From: Streptomyces sp. NRRL F-6676 | GTDB lineage: Bacteria; Actinomycetota; Actinomycetes; Streptomycetales; Streptomycetaceae | Direction: 5' to 3' | Assembly (NCBI RefSeq): GCF_000725625.1 | Contig: NZ_JOHS01000002.1 | Location: forward strand, 62,001 to 126,000 | DNA: 64,000 nucleotides | Shown here: piece by piece, positions 44,352 to 53,121 of the stretch | Position numbering within the stretch: position 1 is the first letter of the stretch | Layout: each line of letters starts with the position of its first letter | The notes under the pieces: model-generated | The model's input: only the letters and a program-made list of their open reading frames with translations | The model's database searches: none | What the model was told of the DNA's origin: nothing | Translations under genes and position numbers: made by a program

Positions 44352-44914
44352 CACACTTCCTCCGCTTGGTGGTCCTCGAAGACGGGCGGATTGGCCCACG
44401 ATCCGTAGCCCGGCGCCTTCGCGCCGGCGGGGTGGGCGCCGATCGCCCGCCACAACAGCCCCTCGGTGTAGGCGTCGGGAGAGACGACGAACAGGTGCTC
44501 GTCTCCGTCCGCGCCGTGCGCGGTCTCTTCCCCGGCCCGGTGGTGTCCGGCCGTGGCCGGCCGGGCCGGGCTCACCTCGGGCCGGCTGTCGTCCGGGACG
44601 GCGGGCTTCGCTCCGCTCCGCCCGGGCGCCGTCCAGGCCGCCACGTCCATGCGTCCCGCCAGTTCCGGGTCGTACCAGACGCCGACGTACCAGAGCTTGA
44701 TGATGCTTTTCACCACTGGATCGGTGGGAGCCGCGGAGGGATCGGAAGCCATCGCCCGCTGGACCGCCTTCGGCCCCGCCCGGTCCGCGGCCGTCCTGTA
44801 GTACGCCTCCGCCTGACCGGTTCCCCACAGGTCGAACTCGCTGAACCCGGTCACAGTGGCGGAGAACTTCACGAAATCGCGCAGCCCGTTGTCCGTGTTC
44901 GTTCCTTGCGTCAT
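44351..44914 (-). CDS. Sugar dehydrogenase small subunit-like (FAD-SLDH/gluconate dehydrogenase subunit 3-like)
   Basis: The 187-residue protein begins LRDFVKFSATVTGFSEFDL, the pattern of small subunits of membrane-bound sorbitol/gluconate dehydrogenases. It has a Trp/Tyr-rich middle (IIKLWYVGVWYDPELA) and ends with YTEGLLWRAIGAHPAGAKAP. A Pro/His/Gly insert (about 95-145) probably loops out. There is no visible twin-arginine signal. It likely partners the GMC flavoprotein upstream. The stop overlaps the IolE-like gene start. Confidence 0.75.
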   Translation of the reverse strand: MTQGTNTDNGLRDFVKFSATVTGFSEFDLWGTGQAEAYYRTAADRAGPKAVQRAMASDPSAAPTDPVVKSIIKLWYVGVWYDPELAGRMDVAAWTAPGRSGAKPAVPDDSRPEVSPARPATAGHHRAGEETAHGADGDEHLFVVSPDAYTEGLLWRAIGAHPAGAKAPGYGSWANPPVFEDHQAEEV

Positions 44915-44936
44915 GGTGCCGCCTCCTTCGACGGTC

Positions 44937-46079
44937 TCAGAGCTCGAATGTCGGGCCGGCGTTCTGCCCCGGATGCCCGGTGAGCGGGTTGCGGATGAGT
45001 CGGTTCATGCTGTCGCGCATGCGGAACATCTCCCACACCGCCTTGAGCAGAAGGTCCGGCCGGCCGTTGTAGGCCAGATTGATGTCGGTCAGGAAGGTGG
45101 CGTAGAAACGGTTGAATTCCTCGGCCGCCGCCAGGATTTCCGGGTCTCCCGCGAGGTGCGCCAGTTTGATGTCCGGCTTCACCGGAAAGGCGGCATCCCA
45201 GTCGACGTGCAGTTCCGGGCCGGAAGGCGAACCCGGTTGGTCGCCCTTCTGGTAATACCGCCCTTTGTCCAACTGCTGGAACCGGTAGTAGTGGGCGAGT
45301 TCGTCCTGACTGTCGAAGATGCCGCCGTGCAGCCCTTCGCCCTGCTCCGCGACGAGGGTGAGCGCCGCGACCGCGGTGTCGCGGCCGGTCACCTTGATCA
45401 CGTCGCCGCCACCGGAGTAGAAGTACTCGGGAGTCACCTGGCGGGCGGGATCGCCGGTGAAGATCGTCTTCCCGTCCTTACGGGCCTGGTCCTCCAGGTG
45501 GTTGATGCCCCGGATGATCTCCTCGTAGAACTCGCCGATGCTCAGAAAACGCTCGGTGGGCTCTCCCGGGACGAGGCCGAGGACCGTCCCGGACTCCTCG
45601 AGTTCCGCCAGTTTCTCCGGTGGCGGCGTCGAGCCGTCGGACGTCAGTCCGAGGGCCGCCCAGTCCATCGGGACGAACCTGTCCTCCTCGGAGTCCGCCT
45701 GTGCGGGCTTCTCGATCTTCAGGAACGTGTCCAGAGCCTCGTGCGAGAACGGCCGGAGGTGCACCTCGAAGTAGTCCGGACCGCACGGCAGGCGCGTCGG
45801 ATAGTTCGGCACGAAGTTCGGCCTGGTGAGGTCCGGCGTTCCGCCCACGGCGTTCAAGACGTTCGCGACCAGGGTGAGGTGCAGCATCTCCTCGACGGCC
45901 ACCACCCTGATGACATGCCAGGCGTCCGAGTTCTTCCCCGGATGCAGCGAGTAGAGCGCGGTCAGGTAGGGCGGGAGCGTCGCGTGCTCCAGCTGGAGCC
46001 CCTTGTAGAGGTATTCGTGCAGCTCCTCGATGGTGCGGATCCTGGGGTCCTGGGCGGTCTCTGATCCCGAAACGGACAT
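44937..46079 (-). CDS. Ferritin-like domain protein (VioB-type)
   Basis: The 380-residue protein has a ferritin-like di-iron helical domain with LQLEHATLPPYLTALYSL, VVAVEEMLHLTLVANVLNAV (E-x-x-H, metal ligands) and the later FDSQDELAHYYRFQQL. This is the pattern of the VioB/iminophenyl-pyruvate dimer synthase family, heme- or iron-dependent enzymes. In this operon no violacein-type genes occur, so its role is probably different, perhaps oxygen- or peroxide-linked. ATG 46079 follows GGGGGAAC. The gap to the GMC gene is about 100 bp. Confidence 0.85.
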   Translation of the reverse strand: MSVSGSETAQDPRIRTIEELHEYLYKGLQLEHATLPPYLTALYSLHPGKNSDAWHVIRVVAVEEMLHLTLVANVLNAVGGTPDLTRPNFVPNYPTRLPCGPDYFEVHLRPFSHEALDTFLKIEKPAQADSEEDRFVPMDWAALGLTSDGSTPPPEKLAELEESGTVLGLVPGEPTERFLSIGEFYEEIIRGINHLEDQARKDGKTIFTGDPARQVTPEYFYSGGGDVIKVTGRDTAVAALTLVAEQGEGLHGGIFDSQDELAHYYRFQQLDKGRYYQKGDQPGSPSGPELHVDWDAAFPVKPDIKLAHLAGDPEILAAAEEFNRFYATFLTDINLAYNGRPDLLLKAVWEMFRMRDSMNRLIRNPLTGHPGQNAGPTFEL

Positions 46080-46180
46080 GTTCCCCCAATCGTGGGCGGT
46101 GGGCGGTGGGCGGTGGGGCGGTAGGTGGTGGGCAGGAGGCGGTGAGCGGCGGGCGCCGGCCTGTGCGCCCTGTCGAACCG

Positions 46181-48109
46181 TCAGCCGTTGCCCCGCGGAC
46201 CGCGGACGACGGCCGGCGCCTTCGCGGCGCGCAGGTGCCTGACGATGTGGGTCGCGCTGCGGAAGGCGAGCGCCGCCATGGTCAGGCTGATGTTGGACGT
46301 CCCGATCGAGGGCATGCTGCCGGGCCCGACGAGGTAGAGGTTCTCGTGGTCCCACGAGTGCTGGGTGTGGTCGACCACGGAGTTCGCCGGGTCGGTCCCC
46401 ATGAGGTGGGTGCCCGCCAAATGGTTGCCGCCCACGATGTTGTACCAGTGGCCTTCGTGCTCGACGGCGCTGTAGCGGTCCTTGTCGTACTTGGTCCGGT
46501 CCTCGGCGCCGAGCTTCTCGAAGATGTCGGTCGCGAGCTTGCGGGCGAACGCGGCGCCCCGCATGGTGTAGGGCGGGATCTTGAGCGACACGACCGGCTT
46601 CAGATTGCCGAGGGCGTCCTTGTACCGCTCGTCCACGGTGACCTTGTTGCTCCTCTCGGGCAGCAGGTCGATCATGAAGGCCAGCAGCAGCTGCCGGGAG
46701 ATCTGGTTCCCGAGTGTCCTGCGCAGCTCCGGCCCGCGCAGGTTCCGCTTGTCCACGAGTTCGACCAGGTCCGTGTAGGGCGAACCGGTCGCCCACCCCC
46801 AGCCGTCGTTGTGGATGTCCACGCCGAATCCGGCCTGGGTCCGGCGGAACCGCCCGCCGCGCAGATCGGTGATGCCGCTCGTGCACGAGGTGCCGCGCAT
46901 CGTGCCGGCCGGCTTGGGCAACAGGCCCCAGGACAGCAGGTACGCGTGGTCCATCAGGTTGTGGCCGATCAACTGGCTGCGGCTCATCCGCTGCATGCCG
47001 GAGGCGAGCATGAGCCGGGCGTTCTCGATGGCGTGGGCGCAGAGAATGTAGACGGTGCCTTTCACCGTGTACGTCTCGTACTTCTCGGAGTCGAGCGCCG
47101 CGTATTTCTTGATGGTGATCCCGGTGACCCGTCGGTCGTGCTCGTCGATCTCGACCTTGGAGGCGACCGCCTGCGTCACGATCTTGACGTTGCCCTTGCC
47201 GAGCGCCTTGGCCAGCGTCTTTCCCGCGTGGTATTTGGCCTGCACGGGGCAGATCGGGACGCAGTTGGTGTTGCCCTGACAGCGCTCGCCCTGTTCCGCC
47301 TGGCTCGTGCTCACCGCGCCGACCGGGACGAAGCCCTTGCCGCCGTCGTACGCGGCGTTCGGCACGCCATTACGGGCCTGCGGAAAGCTGCGCACCCGGA
47401 GTGTGTAATCGTCGTCCGCCAGGTTGACGCGCATGCCGTCCACGCCCCGGGCGACCGTCCGGTCGAGATAGGACGGCGGCATGCGGTGCATCGGGAACAC
47501 GTATCCCTTCGGGAAACGCATTCCCAGGTACGTCTGGTCCTCGACCTCGGCGGCCACGCCCAGTTCGGCCTCGGCCTGCCGGTAGTAGGGCTCCAGGTCG
47601 TCATAGCCGAGCGGCCAGTTGAGGCCCTGGCCGTACTTGGTTCGCAGATCGAAGTCCTCGGGAAGCATGCGCAGCGCTTTTCCCTCCCAGTGCATGGAGG
47701 TGCCGCCGAGGACCCGGGTGAAGGTGGTGTCCGTGCAGTACTTGTCCTTCTGCACGAGGTAGAACTCGTCCCGGGGCGTGTCCGGACGCACCGGCATGGT
47801 GTCGGTGCTCCTGGGCATCCGGGCGTTCGGATTGAACGGGTACGGAGACTGGTTGTCCTTGACGACCGCGCCGTAGAACCGTGACAGGTACGACTCGTAC
47901 TCGGCGAGGTCCAGGTCCTTGCCGGGGCCGGCTTCGAGGACCACCACCTTGTAGCCCGCCTGGCCCAGCTGCTCGGCGACGATGGAACCCGCCATGCCGC
48001 CACCGACGACGACGGCGTCCCACGTGTCCCTCGCGGCCTCTGCGGCGCTGGTCCCGGTCGCGGCACCGGCTGGGAAGATGACCGGGTCAGTACCGTCGTA
48101 AGACGTCAT
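46181..48109 (-). CDS. GMC-family FAD oxidoreductase (sugar/glycoside oxidase or dehydrogenase)
   Basis: The 642-residue flavoprotein has FAD motif DAVVVGGGMAGSIVAEQL (about 32-48) and VVVLEAGPGKDLD. It also has VLGGTSMHWEGKALRM (FAD-loop), GERCQGNTNCVPICPVQAKY (Cys-rich) and a C-terminal GNHLAGTHLMGTD plus GSMPSIGTSNISLTMAALAF carrying the catalytic His/Asn pair. The family oxidises sugar hydroxyls; pyranose-oxidase-like members make 2- or 3-keto sugars. ATG 48109 follows AAGGGG; an in-frame ATG at 48208 is less likely. It heads the operon. Confidence 0.88.
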   Translation of the reverse strand: MTSYDGTDPVIFPAGAATGTSAAEAARDTWDAVVVGGGMAGSIVAEQLGQAGYKVVVLEAGPGKDLDLAEYESYLSRFYGAVVKDNQSPYPFNPNARMPRSTDTMPVRPDTPRDEFYLVQKDKYCTDTTFTRVLGGTSMHWEGKALRMLPEDFDLRTKYGQGLNWPLGYDDLEPYYRQAEAELGVAAEVEDQTYLGMRFPKGYVFPMHRMPPSYLDRTVARGVDGMRVNLADDDYTLRVRSFPQARNGVPNAAYDGGKGFVPVGAVSTSQAEQGERCQGNTNCVPICPVQAKYHAGKTLAKALGKGNVKIVTQAVASKVEIDEHDRRVTGITIKKYAALDSEKYETYTVKGTVYILCAHAIENARLMLASGMQRMSRSQLIGHNLMDHAYLLSWGLLPKPAGTMRGTSCTSGITDLRGGRFRRTQAGFGVDIHNDGWGWATGSPYTDLVELVDKRNLRGPELRRTLGNQISRQLLLAFMIDLLPERSNKVTVDERYKDALGNLKPVVSLKIPPYTMRGAAFARKLATDIFEKLGAEDRTKYDKDRYSAVEHEGHWYNIVGGNHLAGTHLMGTDPANSVVDHTQHSWDHENLYLVGPGSMPSIGTSNISLTMAALAFRSATHIVRHLRAAKAPAVVRGPRGNG

Positions 48110-48596
48110 TGATACCCCTTGTCGCGTCTGGGGTGACCCCACCCCGGTTACGGGCAGAAAAGTCCGGTGACAGATTTCACCAGCCGTCAGAACGGGTGGT
48201 GTTCGCATGGTTCCCGAGGATTCGCCACCGCCGCCGGCCGGGAACCGCCGTTTGTTTTGTGCTCGATCATTTCTGACGCCACTCGCCGCTCCAGCGGGAT
48301 CGCGGGAAGTGCCTCATGACGAGGCTTGCATATGGCGCTGTCATGTGGCTCTACCGCAGCGGGGACCTTTTCGTTAAACCCATCGTTCGGGCGTAATCAG
48401 TGAGCAACTCCAACCTGCTTATGGGACAAGTGAGTTGGGCTTACAGACGAGTGAAGCCTCTGGCGGATGGGCCTCGGCCAAGAGGCCGTCCCCCCGCCGG
48501 AGGCTTCGTGCGCTCGTCTTCTCCCGCGACGACGAGCCGCTGAGGGAGGGGCCGGTGGGGGCGAAACCCCCACCGGCCCCTCCGTCGGAGATCCGG
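48110..48596. other. Long intergenic region with hairpins
   Basis: No gene is supported in these 487 bp. A long imperfect hairpin (48453-48507, GAAGCCTC...GAGGCTTC arms) and a strong terminator (48545-48583) are present. The stretch 48290-48420 is AT-richer and has inverted CCTCATGACGAGG; it may hold the GMC operon promoter. Confidence 0.55.
48545..48583 (-). terminator. Strong hairpin downstream of pectate lyase gene
   Basis: The 17-bp perfect stem GGAGGGGCCGGTGGGGG (48545-48561) pairs with 48567-48583 around a CGAAA loop. It is 13 bases from the lyase stop. Confidence 0.88.
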
Positions 48597-50186
48597 TCAG
48601 CCGAACGTCACGTCCAGGCTGCCGTCCGATCCGAACGACCACCCCAGCTTTCCGTCGTAAGCGCCGCACCGCGACCCGTTCGACCCGGTCCAGAACTGGT
48701 TCGAACTGTCCGCGTTCCCGACCGTCTTGTCGTTCGACCCGTCCACGTCGAACCGGCACGAGGTGTTGCCGCGGAACACGGACGACCCCTTGTCGAAGGA
48801 GAAGTTCCGCTCCGCGTTGTCGATGCTGACGTTGTCCGAGACCGTCATCGACCCCGGGTTGCTGTTGTACGTGAACCCGTGGTGCCCGTTGCCGTAGGCG
48901 ATGTTGCGCCGCACGACGTGGTTGACGGCGATGTCGTCGCCGCCGAGCTTGAACCCGTTGCGGTCACCGCTCGTGTTCTGTGTCCCGTCGCTGAGCGTGC
49001 CGTTGTCGTACGACAGGGAGTCCTCGATCGTGACGGGGCCGATCGGCCCGGTGTCGGTCTTGGTGTAGAGGTCCCATCCGTCGTCGATGTTGTGGTGGGA
49101 GACGTCGTAGCGGAAGACGTTCCCGGTGCCGACCGTCAGCTTCGCGGCGAACCCGTCCGCGTCCTCGCCGTCGGAGTCCGCGTTGTCGTGCGACTCGGCG
49201 CTGATGACGAGGTTGTCCGAGGGCCACTCGTCCTCGGGCGTGCTGGAGGAGATCCGCGAGAGCTGGAGTCCGGTGTCGTGGTTGTAGCGGGTCACCGTCC
49301 GCTCGATGACGTTGTCGCTGCCGCCGACGAAGATGCCGTTGTCGCCGGCGTGTTCGACGACGAGGCCGTAGACGTGCCAGTACGAGCCGTTGACGGCCAG
49401 CCCCCGGTTGGAGGAGCTCTCGCTCTGCGCCGAGAAGTTGAGGACGGGGGTCTCGCCCGGGTAGGCGGACAGGGTGGTGCGGGCGCCGGACGTGCCGTCG
49501 TTGCCCTGCGGGATGGTGACGGTCTGCGCGTAGTGGTACGTGCCGCCGCGCAGGTAGATGGTCCCGCCGGCGGAGACGCGGCCGATCGCGGAGGCGAGGG
49601 TGGTCGGGTCCGACTCGGTGCCGGCGGCGCCGTCGCTGCCGCCGGGGGCGACGTAGAGGGCGCCGGAGGCGGGCGGGGTGGTCGTACCCCCGTCGTCGCC
49701 GCCGTCGTCGGCGCTGATGCTGACGTCGAGACAGTCGACGTTGGGCAGTCCGCCGGAGGTGGTGGGGCTGAGCCGGATGGTGTTGGCGCCGGCCCGCACG
49801 GGGACGGTGAGCGTCTTCGTGGCCCAGGTGTCCCAGGCGCCCGTGCCGCCGAAGGAGGCGGACCCGGCGGCCGTTCCGTTCACGCTGATGTCCGCGGGCC
49901 GCGCGGTGGTCGTCCCGTTGGCGTACCGGATGGCGAGCGTCGCGGTGCCCGCGGCGGAGGCGTCGACGGTGAACCGGAGGGCGGCGCCGGAGGAGTTGGT
50001 GCCGTTGCAGAATCCGCTGCCGGAGTATCCGGTCCAGTCGGAGTCGAGGGTTCCGGTGCAGGACGCCGAGCCGCCCTCGGCCTCGTAACGGCTGGTGGCG
50101 GCCTGTGCGGGGGTGCCGGACAGCGCGACGAGCGCACCGGCCAGCAGGCTCGCGCACGCGAGTGCGGTTCTCATGTGCTGGGGCAT
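48597..50186 (-). CDS. Secreted pectate lyase, PL9 family, with CBM35
   Basis: The 529-residue protein has a signal peptide (cleavage near AQA-AT, residue 29), a CBM35-like module (about 30-158: SRYEAEGG...LPNVDCLDVSI), a Gly/Asp/Thr linker and a right-handed beta-helix domain (about 175-529). Family landmarks are HDTGLQLSR, the calcium/catalytic block DSDGEDADGFAAKLTVGTGN (Lys base of PL9) and HHNIDDGWDLYTKTDTGPIG. It cleaves polygalacturonate outside the cell by beta-elimination. ATG 50186 follows GGAGG. A LacI-type palindrome upstream suggests control by a sugar-responsive repressor. Confidence 0.92.
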   Translation of the reverse strand: MPQHMRTALACASLLAGALVALSGTPAQAATSRYEAEGGSASCTGTLDSDWTGYSGSGFCNGTNSSGAALRFTVDASAAGTATLAIRYANGTTTARPADISVNGTAAGSASFGGTGAWDTWATKTLTVPVRAGANTIRLSPTTSGGLPNVDCLDVSISADDGGDDGGTTTPPASGALYVAPGGSDGAAGTESDPTTLASAIGRVSAGGTIYLRGGTYHYAQTVTIPQGNDGTSGARTTLSAYPGETPVLNFSAQSESSSNRGLAVNGSYWHVYGLVVEHAGDNGIFVGGSDNVIERTVTRYNHDTGLQLSRISSSTPEDEWPSDNLVISAESHDNADSDGEDADGFAAKLTVGTGNVFRYDVSHHNIDDGWDLYTKTDTGPIGPVTIEDSLSYDNGTLSDGTQNTSGDRNGFKLGGDDIAVNHVVRRNIAYGNGHHGFTYNSNPGSMTVSDNVSIDNAERNFSFDKGSSVFRGNTSCRFDVDGSNDKTVGNADSSNQFWTGSNGSRCGAYDGKLGWSFGSDGSLDVTFG

Positions 50187-50231
50187 GGTCTTGCCTCCAG
50201 GTGGGGGTTGCGGCAGGCTTCGACAGTGGGA

Positions 50232-50243
50232 GAAAGCGCTTTC
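50232..50243. promoter_or_regulatory. LacI-type operator upstream of pectate lyase
   Basis: GAAAGCGCTTTC is a perfect 12-bp palindrome, 46 bp upstream of the lyase start. It is of the kind bound by LacI-family sugar repressors in Streptomyces. No LacI gene is in the window. Confidence 0.7.
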
Positions 50244-50336
50244 CGCAAGCGAAGCTAGAGGCGGGGGGAGGGGGTGTCAATGGTCGTGTAGGTGATTGAC
50301 GTTCAGCTGACTGAACACCCATTCCGCGAAGGAAGC

Positions 50337-50371
50337 TTTGCGAAGAAGTCTTTGCGAAGAACCCTTTGCGG
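50337..50371. promoter_or_regulatory. Direct repeats upstream of ArsR gene
   Basis: TTTGCGAAGAA occurs at 50337-50347 and 50351-50361, followed by TTTGCGG at 50365-50371, with a 14-bp period and just 16 bp before the ArsR start. An operator for the adjacent ArsR-type regulator is likely. Confidence 0.7.
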
Positions 50372-50386
50372 TCTACAGTGCTGCCC

Positions 50387-51043
50387 ATGGCCGACATCAG
50401 TGAGGAGCCGGGCGCCGTTCCGGACGCCGTCGTTCTCGATGCCCGGGGGCTGCGCGCCCTGGCGCATCCGCTGCGCGTGCAGTTGGTCGGGGTACTGCGC
50501 CGGTACGGGCCGTCCACGGCCACCCGGCTCGCGGAGCGCCTCGGCGTCAATTCCGGGACGGCCAGTTATCACCTGCGGCGGCTCGGTGCGGCCGGGTTCG
50601 TCGAGGAGGACGCGGAGCGCGGCAACGCGCGGGAGCGCTGGTGGCGTGCCGTGCACCGGATGACGGAGCTCAACGACGCCGACCTGGCCGACCGCGAACC
50701 CGAGGCGACCCTGACGTATTTGCAGTCCGTGGCCTCCGCCTACACCCTGCGCACCCAGCAGACGCTCAACGAGCTCCAGACGATGCCCCGGACCTGGCGG
50801 GACACCTTCGACATGAGCGACTGGGTGCTGCGGCTCACCCCCGAGGAGGCCCTCGCCCTGCGCGGGGAGCTCAGGGCCGTCGTCGCCCGCTACCGCACGG
50901 ACGGGCCCGAGGCGGCGGCCCGCGCCCCCGAGGGCGCCGAGCGGGTCACCGTCGTCACCCATCTGCTGCCCGAACTCGACGCGCCCGTCCCGGCGGACGG
51001 TCCCGGCGAACCGGGAGACGCCACCGGGACGCGACCGTCGTGA
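50387..51043 (+). CDS. ArsR-type helix-turn-helix regulator
   Basis: The 218-residue protein has an N-terminal winged HTH (about 20-90: ALAHPLRVQLVGVLRRYGPS ... SGTASYHLRRLGAAGFVEED) and a helical C-terminal half typical of Streptomyces ArsR-like regulators of MFS pumps. No metal-binding Cys motif is seen. ATG 50387 follows the direct repeats closely and may be leaderless. The downstream MFS gene overlaps by four bases, so it is probably an autoregulated efflux pair. Confidence 0.9.
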   Translation: MADISEEPGAVPDAVVLDARGLRALAHPLRVQLVGVLRRYGPSTATRLAERLGVNSGTASYHLRRLGAAGFVEEDAERGNARERWWRAVHRMTELNDADLADREPEATLTYLQSVASAYTLRTQQTLNELQTMPRTWRDTFDMSDWVLRLTPEEALALRGELRAVVARYRTDGPEAAARAPEGAERVTVVTHLLPELDAPVPADGPGEPGDATGTRPS

Positions 51044-52416
51044 CAGGGCATACCCCAGGCGCCCCGCTCGCCGGGCCCCCGCCCGGCAAGCGCTCCCCGC
51101 GCGCGCTGGGCGGCGTGCTCGCCGCCATGGCCGTGTCGCTGACCGGCACCCGGATATCCGCCGTGGCCCTGCCCTGGTTCGTCCTCGTCACCACCGGCAG
51201 CGCCACCCGGACCGGGCTCGTGGCGTTCTGCGAGATGGCCCCCTACGTACTGGTCAAGGCGCTCACCGGGCCACTGGTCGACCGGGCCGGACCGCGGACC
51301 GTGTCCTGGACCACCGACCTGGCCAGCGCGACCGCCGCCGTCGCCGTCCCCGTCTGCCACGCCCTGCATCTGCTGTCCTTCCCGCTGCTGCTGGCGCTCG
51401 TCGCGGTGATCGGAGCGGTGCGTGGCCCCGGTGACCTGGCGAAGGAGGTCATGGTCCCGGAGGCGGCCGAGCGCGGCGGGGTGCCGTTGGTGCGGGCGAC
51501 CGGGCTGTCCGGTGTGACCGAGCGGCTGGCCTCCACCCTCGGCCCGGCGGCCGGCGGCGGGCTCGTCGCCCTGCTCGGCCCGCTGGCGGGGCTCGTCGTC
51601 AACGCCGGCTGCTTCGCGCTCGGCTCGGTGATCATCGCCGTCGTGCTGCCCCGGACCATGGGGCGCGCGACGGCCGAGGCCCCGCCGCCGGGGACGGCGG
51701 AACCGGGCTACTGGCAGCGGTTCGGCGAGGGGTTCGCCTTTCTGCGCCGCGAGCCGCTGCTGCTCACCGTCGTCGTCACGGTGGGGATCACCAACCTGCT
51801 GGACGCGGCGTTCGCCACGGTCCTCCTGCCGGTCTGGGCCAGATCGTCCGGGAACGGGCCCGCCGCGCTCGGCCTCCTCGGCAGCGCGATGGGGGCCGCC
51901 GCGGTCGGCGGCAGCCTGATCGCCGCGGTGGCCGCGCACCGGCTGCGGCGCCGGATGGTGTTCTTCGGCGGGTTCCTGCTGGGCGGGGCGCCGAGATTCC
52001 TGGTGCTCGCCTGCGACGTCCCGCTGGGGGTGGCGGTGGCCGTCTTCGCCGTCGGCGGCTTCGGGATGGGGTTCGTCAACCCGGTGCTCGGCGCCGTCCT
52101 CTTCGAGCGGGTGCCGCGGCGGATGCTGGGCCGGGTCCGCGCCCTCGGCGACTCGCTGGCCTGGGCCGGGATCCCGCTCGGCGGGCTGCTCGCCGGGGCG
52201 GCGGTGGCCGCCACCGGGCTCGTCCCGGTGCTGCTCGTCTCGGGGACCGGGTACTTCCTCACCACGGGCCTGGCCGGGCTGCGCCCGGAATGGCGGGAGA
52301 TGGACGGGCCGGGCGGCGGCCGGGACGCGAGGCCGCAGCCGCCGACGGCGCCGGATCCGTTCGCCGCGGCGGAACCGGCCCCGGTGACGGAACCGGCCCC
52401 GCCGGCGCGGGAGTGA
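51040..52416 (+). CDS. MFS transporter
   Basis: The 458-residue polytopic protein has about 12 membrane helices. MFS landmarks are PWFVLVTTGSATRTGLVAFC in the first helix pair, LVDRAGPRTVSWTTDLAS (loop 2-3 motif A variant) and MLGRVRALGDSLAWAGIPLG. It is related to the MFS_3/enterobactin-exporter type found beside ArsR regulators in Streptomyces. The C-terminal tail is Pro/Ala-rich. GTG 51040 overlaps the regulator stop (GTGA). Drug or metabolite export is probable; the substrate is unknown. Confidence 0.9.
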   Translation: MTGHTPGAPLAGPPPGKRSPRALGGVLAAMAVSLTGTRISAVALPWFVLVTTGSATRTGLVAFCEMAPYVLVKALTGPLVDRAGPRTVSWTTDLASATAAVAVPVCHALHLLSFPLLLALVAVIGAVRGPGDLAKEVMVPEAAERGGVPLVRATGLSGVTERLASTLGPAAGGGLVALLGPLAGLVVNAGCFALGSVIIAVVLPRTMGRATAEAPPPGTAEPGYWQRFGEGFAFLRREPLLLTVVVTVGITNLLDAAFATVLLPVWARSSGNGPAALGLLGSAMGAAAVGGSLIAAVAAHRLRRRMVFFGGFLLGGAPRFLVLACDVPLGVAVAVFAVGGFGMGFVNPVLGAVLFERVPRRMLGRVRALGDSLAWAGIPLGGLLAGAAVAATGLVPVLLVSGTGYFLTTGLAGLRPEWREMDGPGGGRDARPQPPTAPDPFAAAEPAPVTEPAPPARE

Positions 52417-52443
52417 GCGGCCGGCGGTGGGTGAGCGGCGCCG

Positions 52444-53121
52444 TCAGTTCTTCCGGTGGCCTATCAGCCGCGGCTTCGGTTCCAGGCCGTCCAGGCCGTG
52501 CCACGCCAGGTTGACCAGATGGGCGGCGACCTCGGACTTCTTGGGGCGGCGGACGTCCAGCCACCACTGGCCGGTCAGGGCGACCATGCCGACCAGGGCC
52601 TGGGCGTAGAGCGGGGCCAGTTTCGGGTCGAAGCCGCGGCTCTTGAACTCGCGGCCCAGGATGTCCTCCACCTTCGTGGCGATGTCCGAGATCAGCGAGG
52701 CGAACGAACCCGTCGACTGGGGGATGGGGGAGTCGCGGACCAGGATGCGGAAGCCGTCCGTCGACTCCTCGATGTAGTCCAGGAGGGCGAACGCGGCCTG
52801 TTCGAGGAGTTCGCGCGGGTGGCCGGCGGTCAGCGAGCCGGTGACCATGTCGAGCAGCCGCCGCATCTCGCGGTCGACGACCACCGCGTACAGACCCTCC
52901 TTGCCGCCGAAGTGCTCGTACACCACCGGCTTGGACACCCCGGCCTTGGCCGCGATCTCCTCCACCGACGTGCCCTCGAACCCCTTCGCGGCGAACAGCG
53001 TGCGGCCGATCTCGAGCAGTTGCTGGCGGCGCTCCGCACCGGTCATCCGGGTACGGCGCGGCCGCCGCGGCTTCTCATTGCTGGAGGTGCTGCTCGTGTC
53101 GGTCGCCACGGCGACCATCAT
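52444..53121 (-). CDS. TetR-family regulator
   Basis: The 225-residue TetR protein has an Arg/Pro-rich head, HTH (GFEGTSVEEIAAKAGVSKPVVYEHFGGKEGLYAVVV) and a helical C-terminal ligand domain. It starts with ATGATGG overlapping the desaturase stop, so it is the second gene of a desaturase operon and probably controls membrane-lipid unsaturation, as known for FasR/DesT-like proteins. Ligand is unknown. Confidence 0.93.
   Translation of the reverse strand: MMVAVATDTSSTSSNEKPRRPRRTRMTGAERRQQLLEIGRTLFAAKGFEGTSVEEIAAKAGVSKPVVYEHFGGKEGLYAVVVDREMRRLLDMVTGSLTAGHPRELLEQAAFALLDYIEESTDGFRILVRDSPIPQSTGSFASLISDIATKVEDILGREFKSRGFDPKLAPLYAQALVGMVALTGQWWLDVRRPKKSEVAAHLVNLAWHGLDGLEPKPRLIGHRKN

Noticed and set aside
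44937..46079. Violacein or bisindole pathway from the VioB-type protein
   Set aside because: No VioA/VioD/VioE-like partners; the neighbours are sugar-oxidation genes.
48453..48507. Attachment site or phage scar at the long hairpin
   Set aside because: No integrase or tRNA is adjacent; it looks like an imperfect hairpin in a normal intergenic region.
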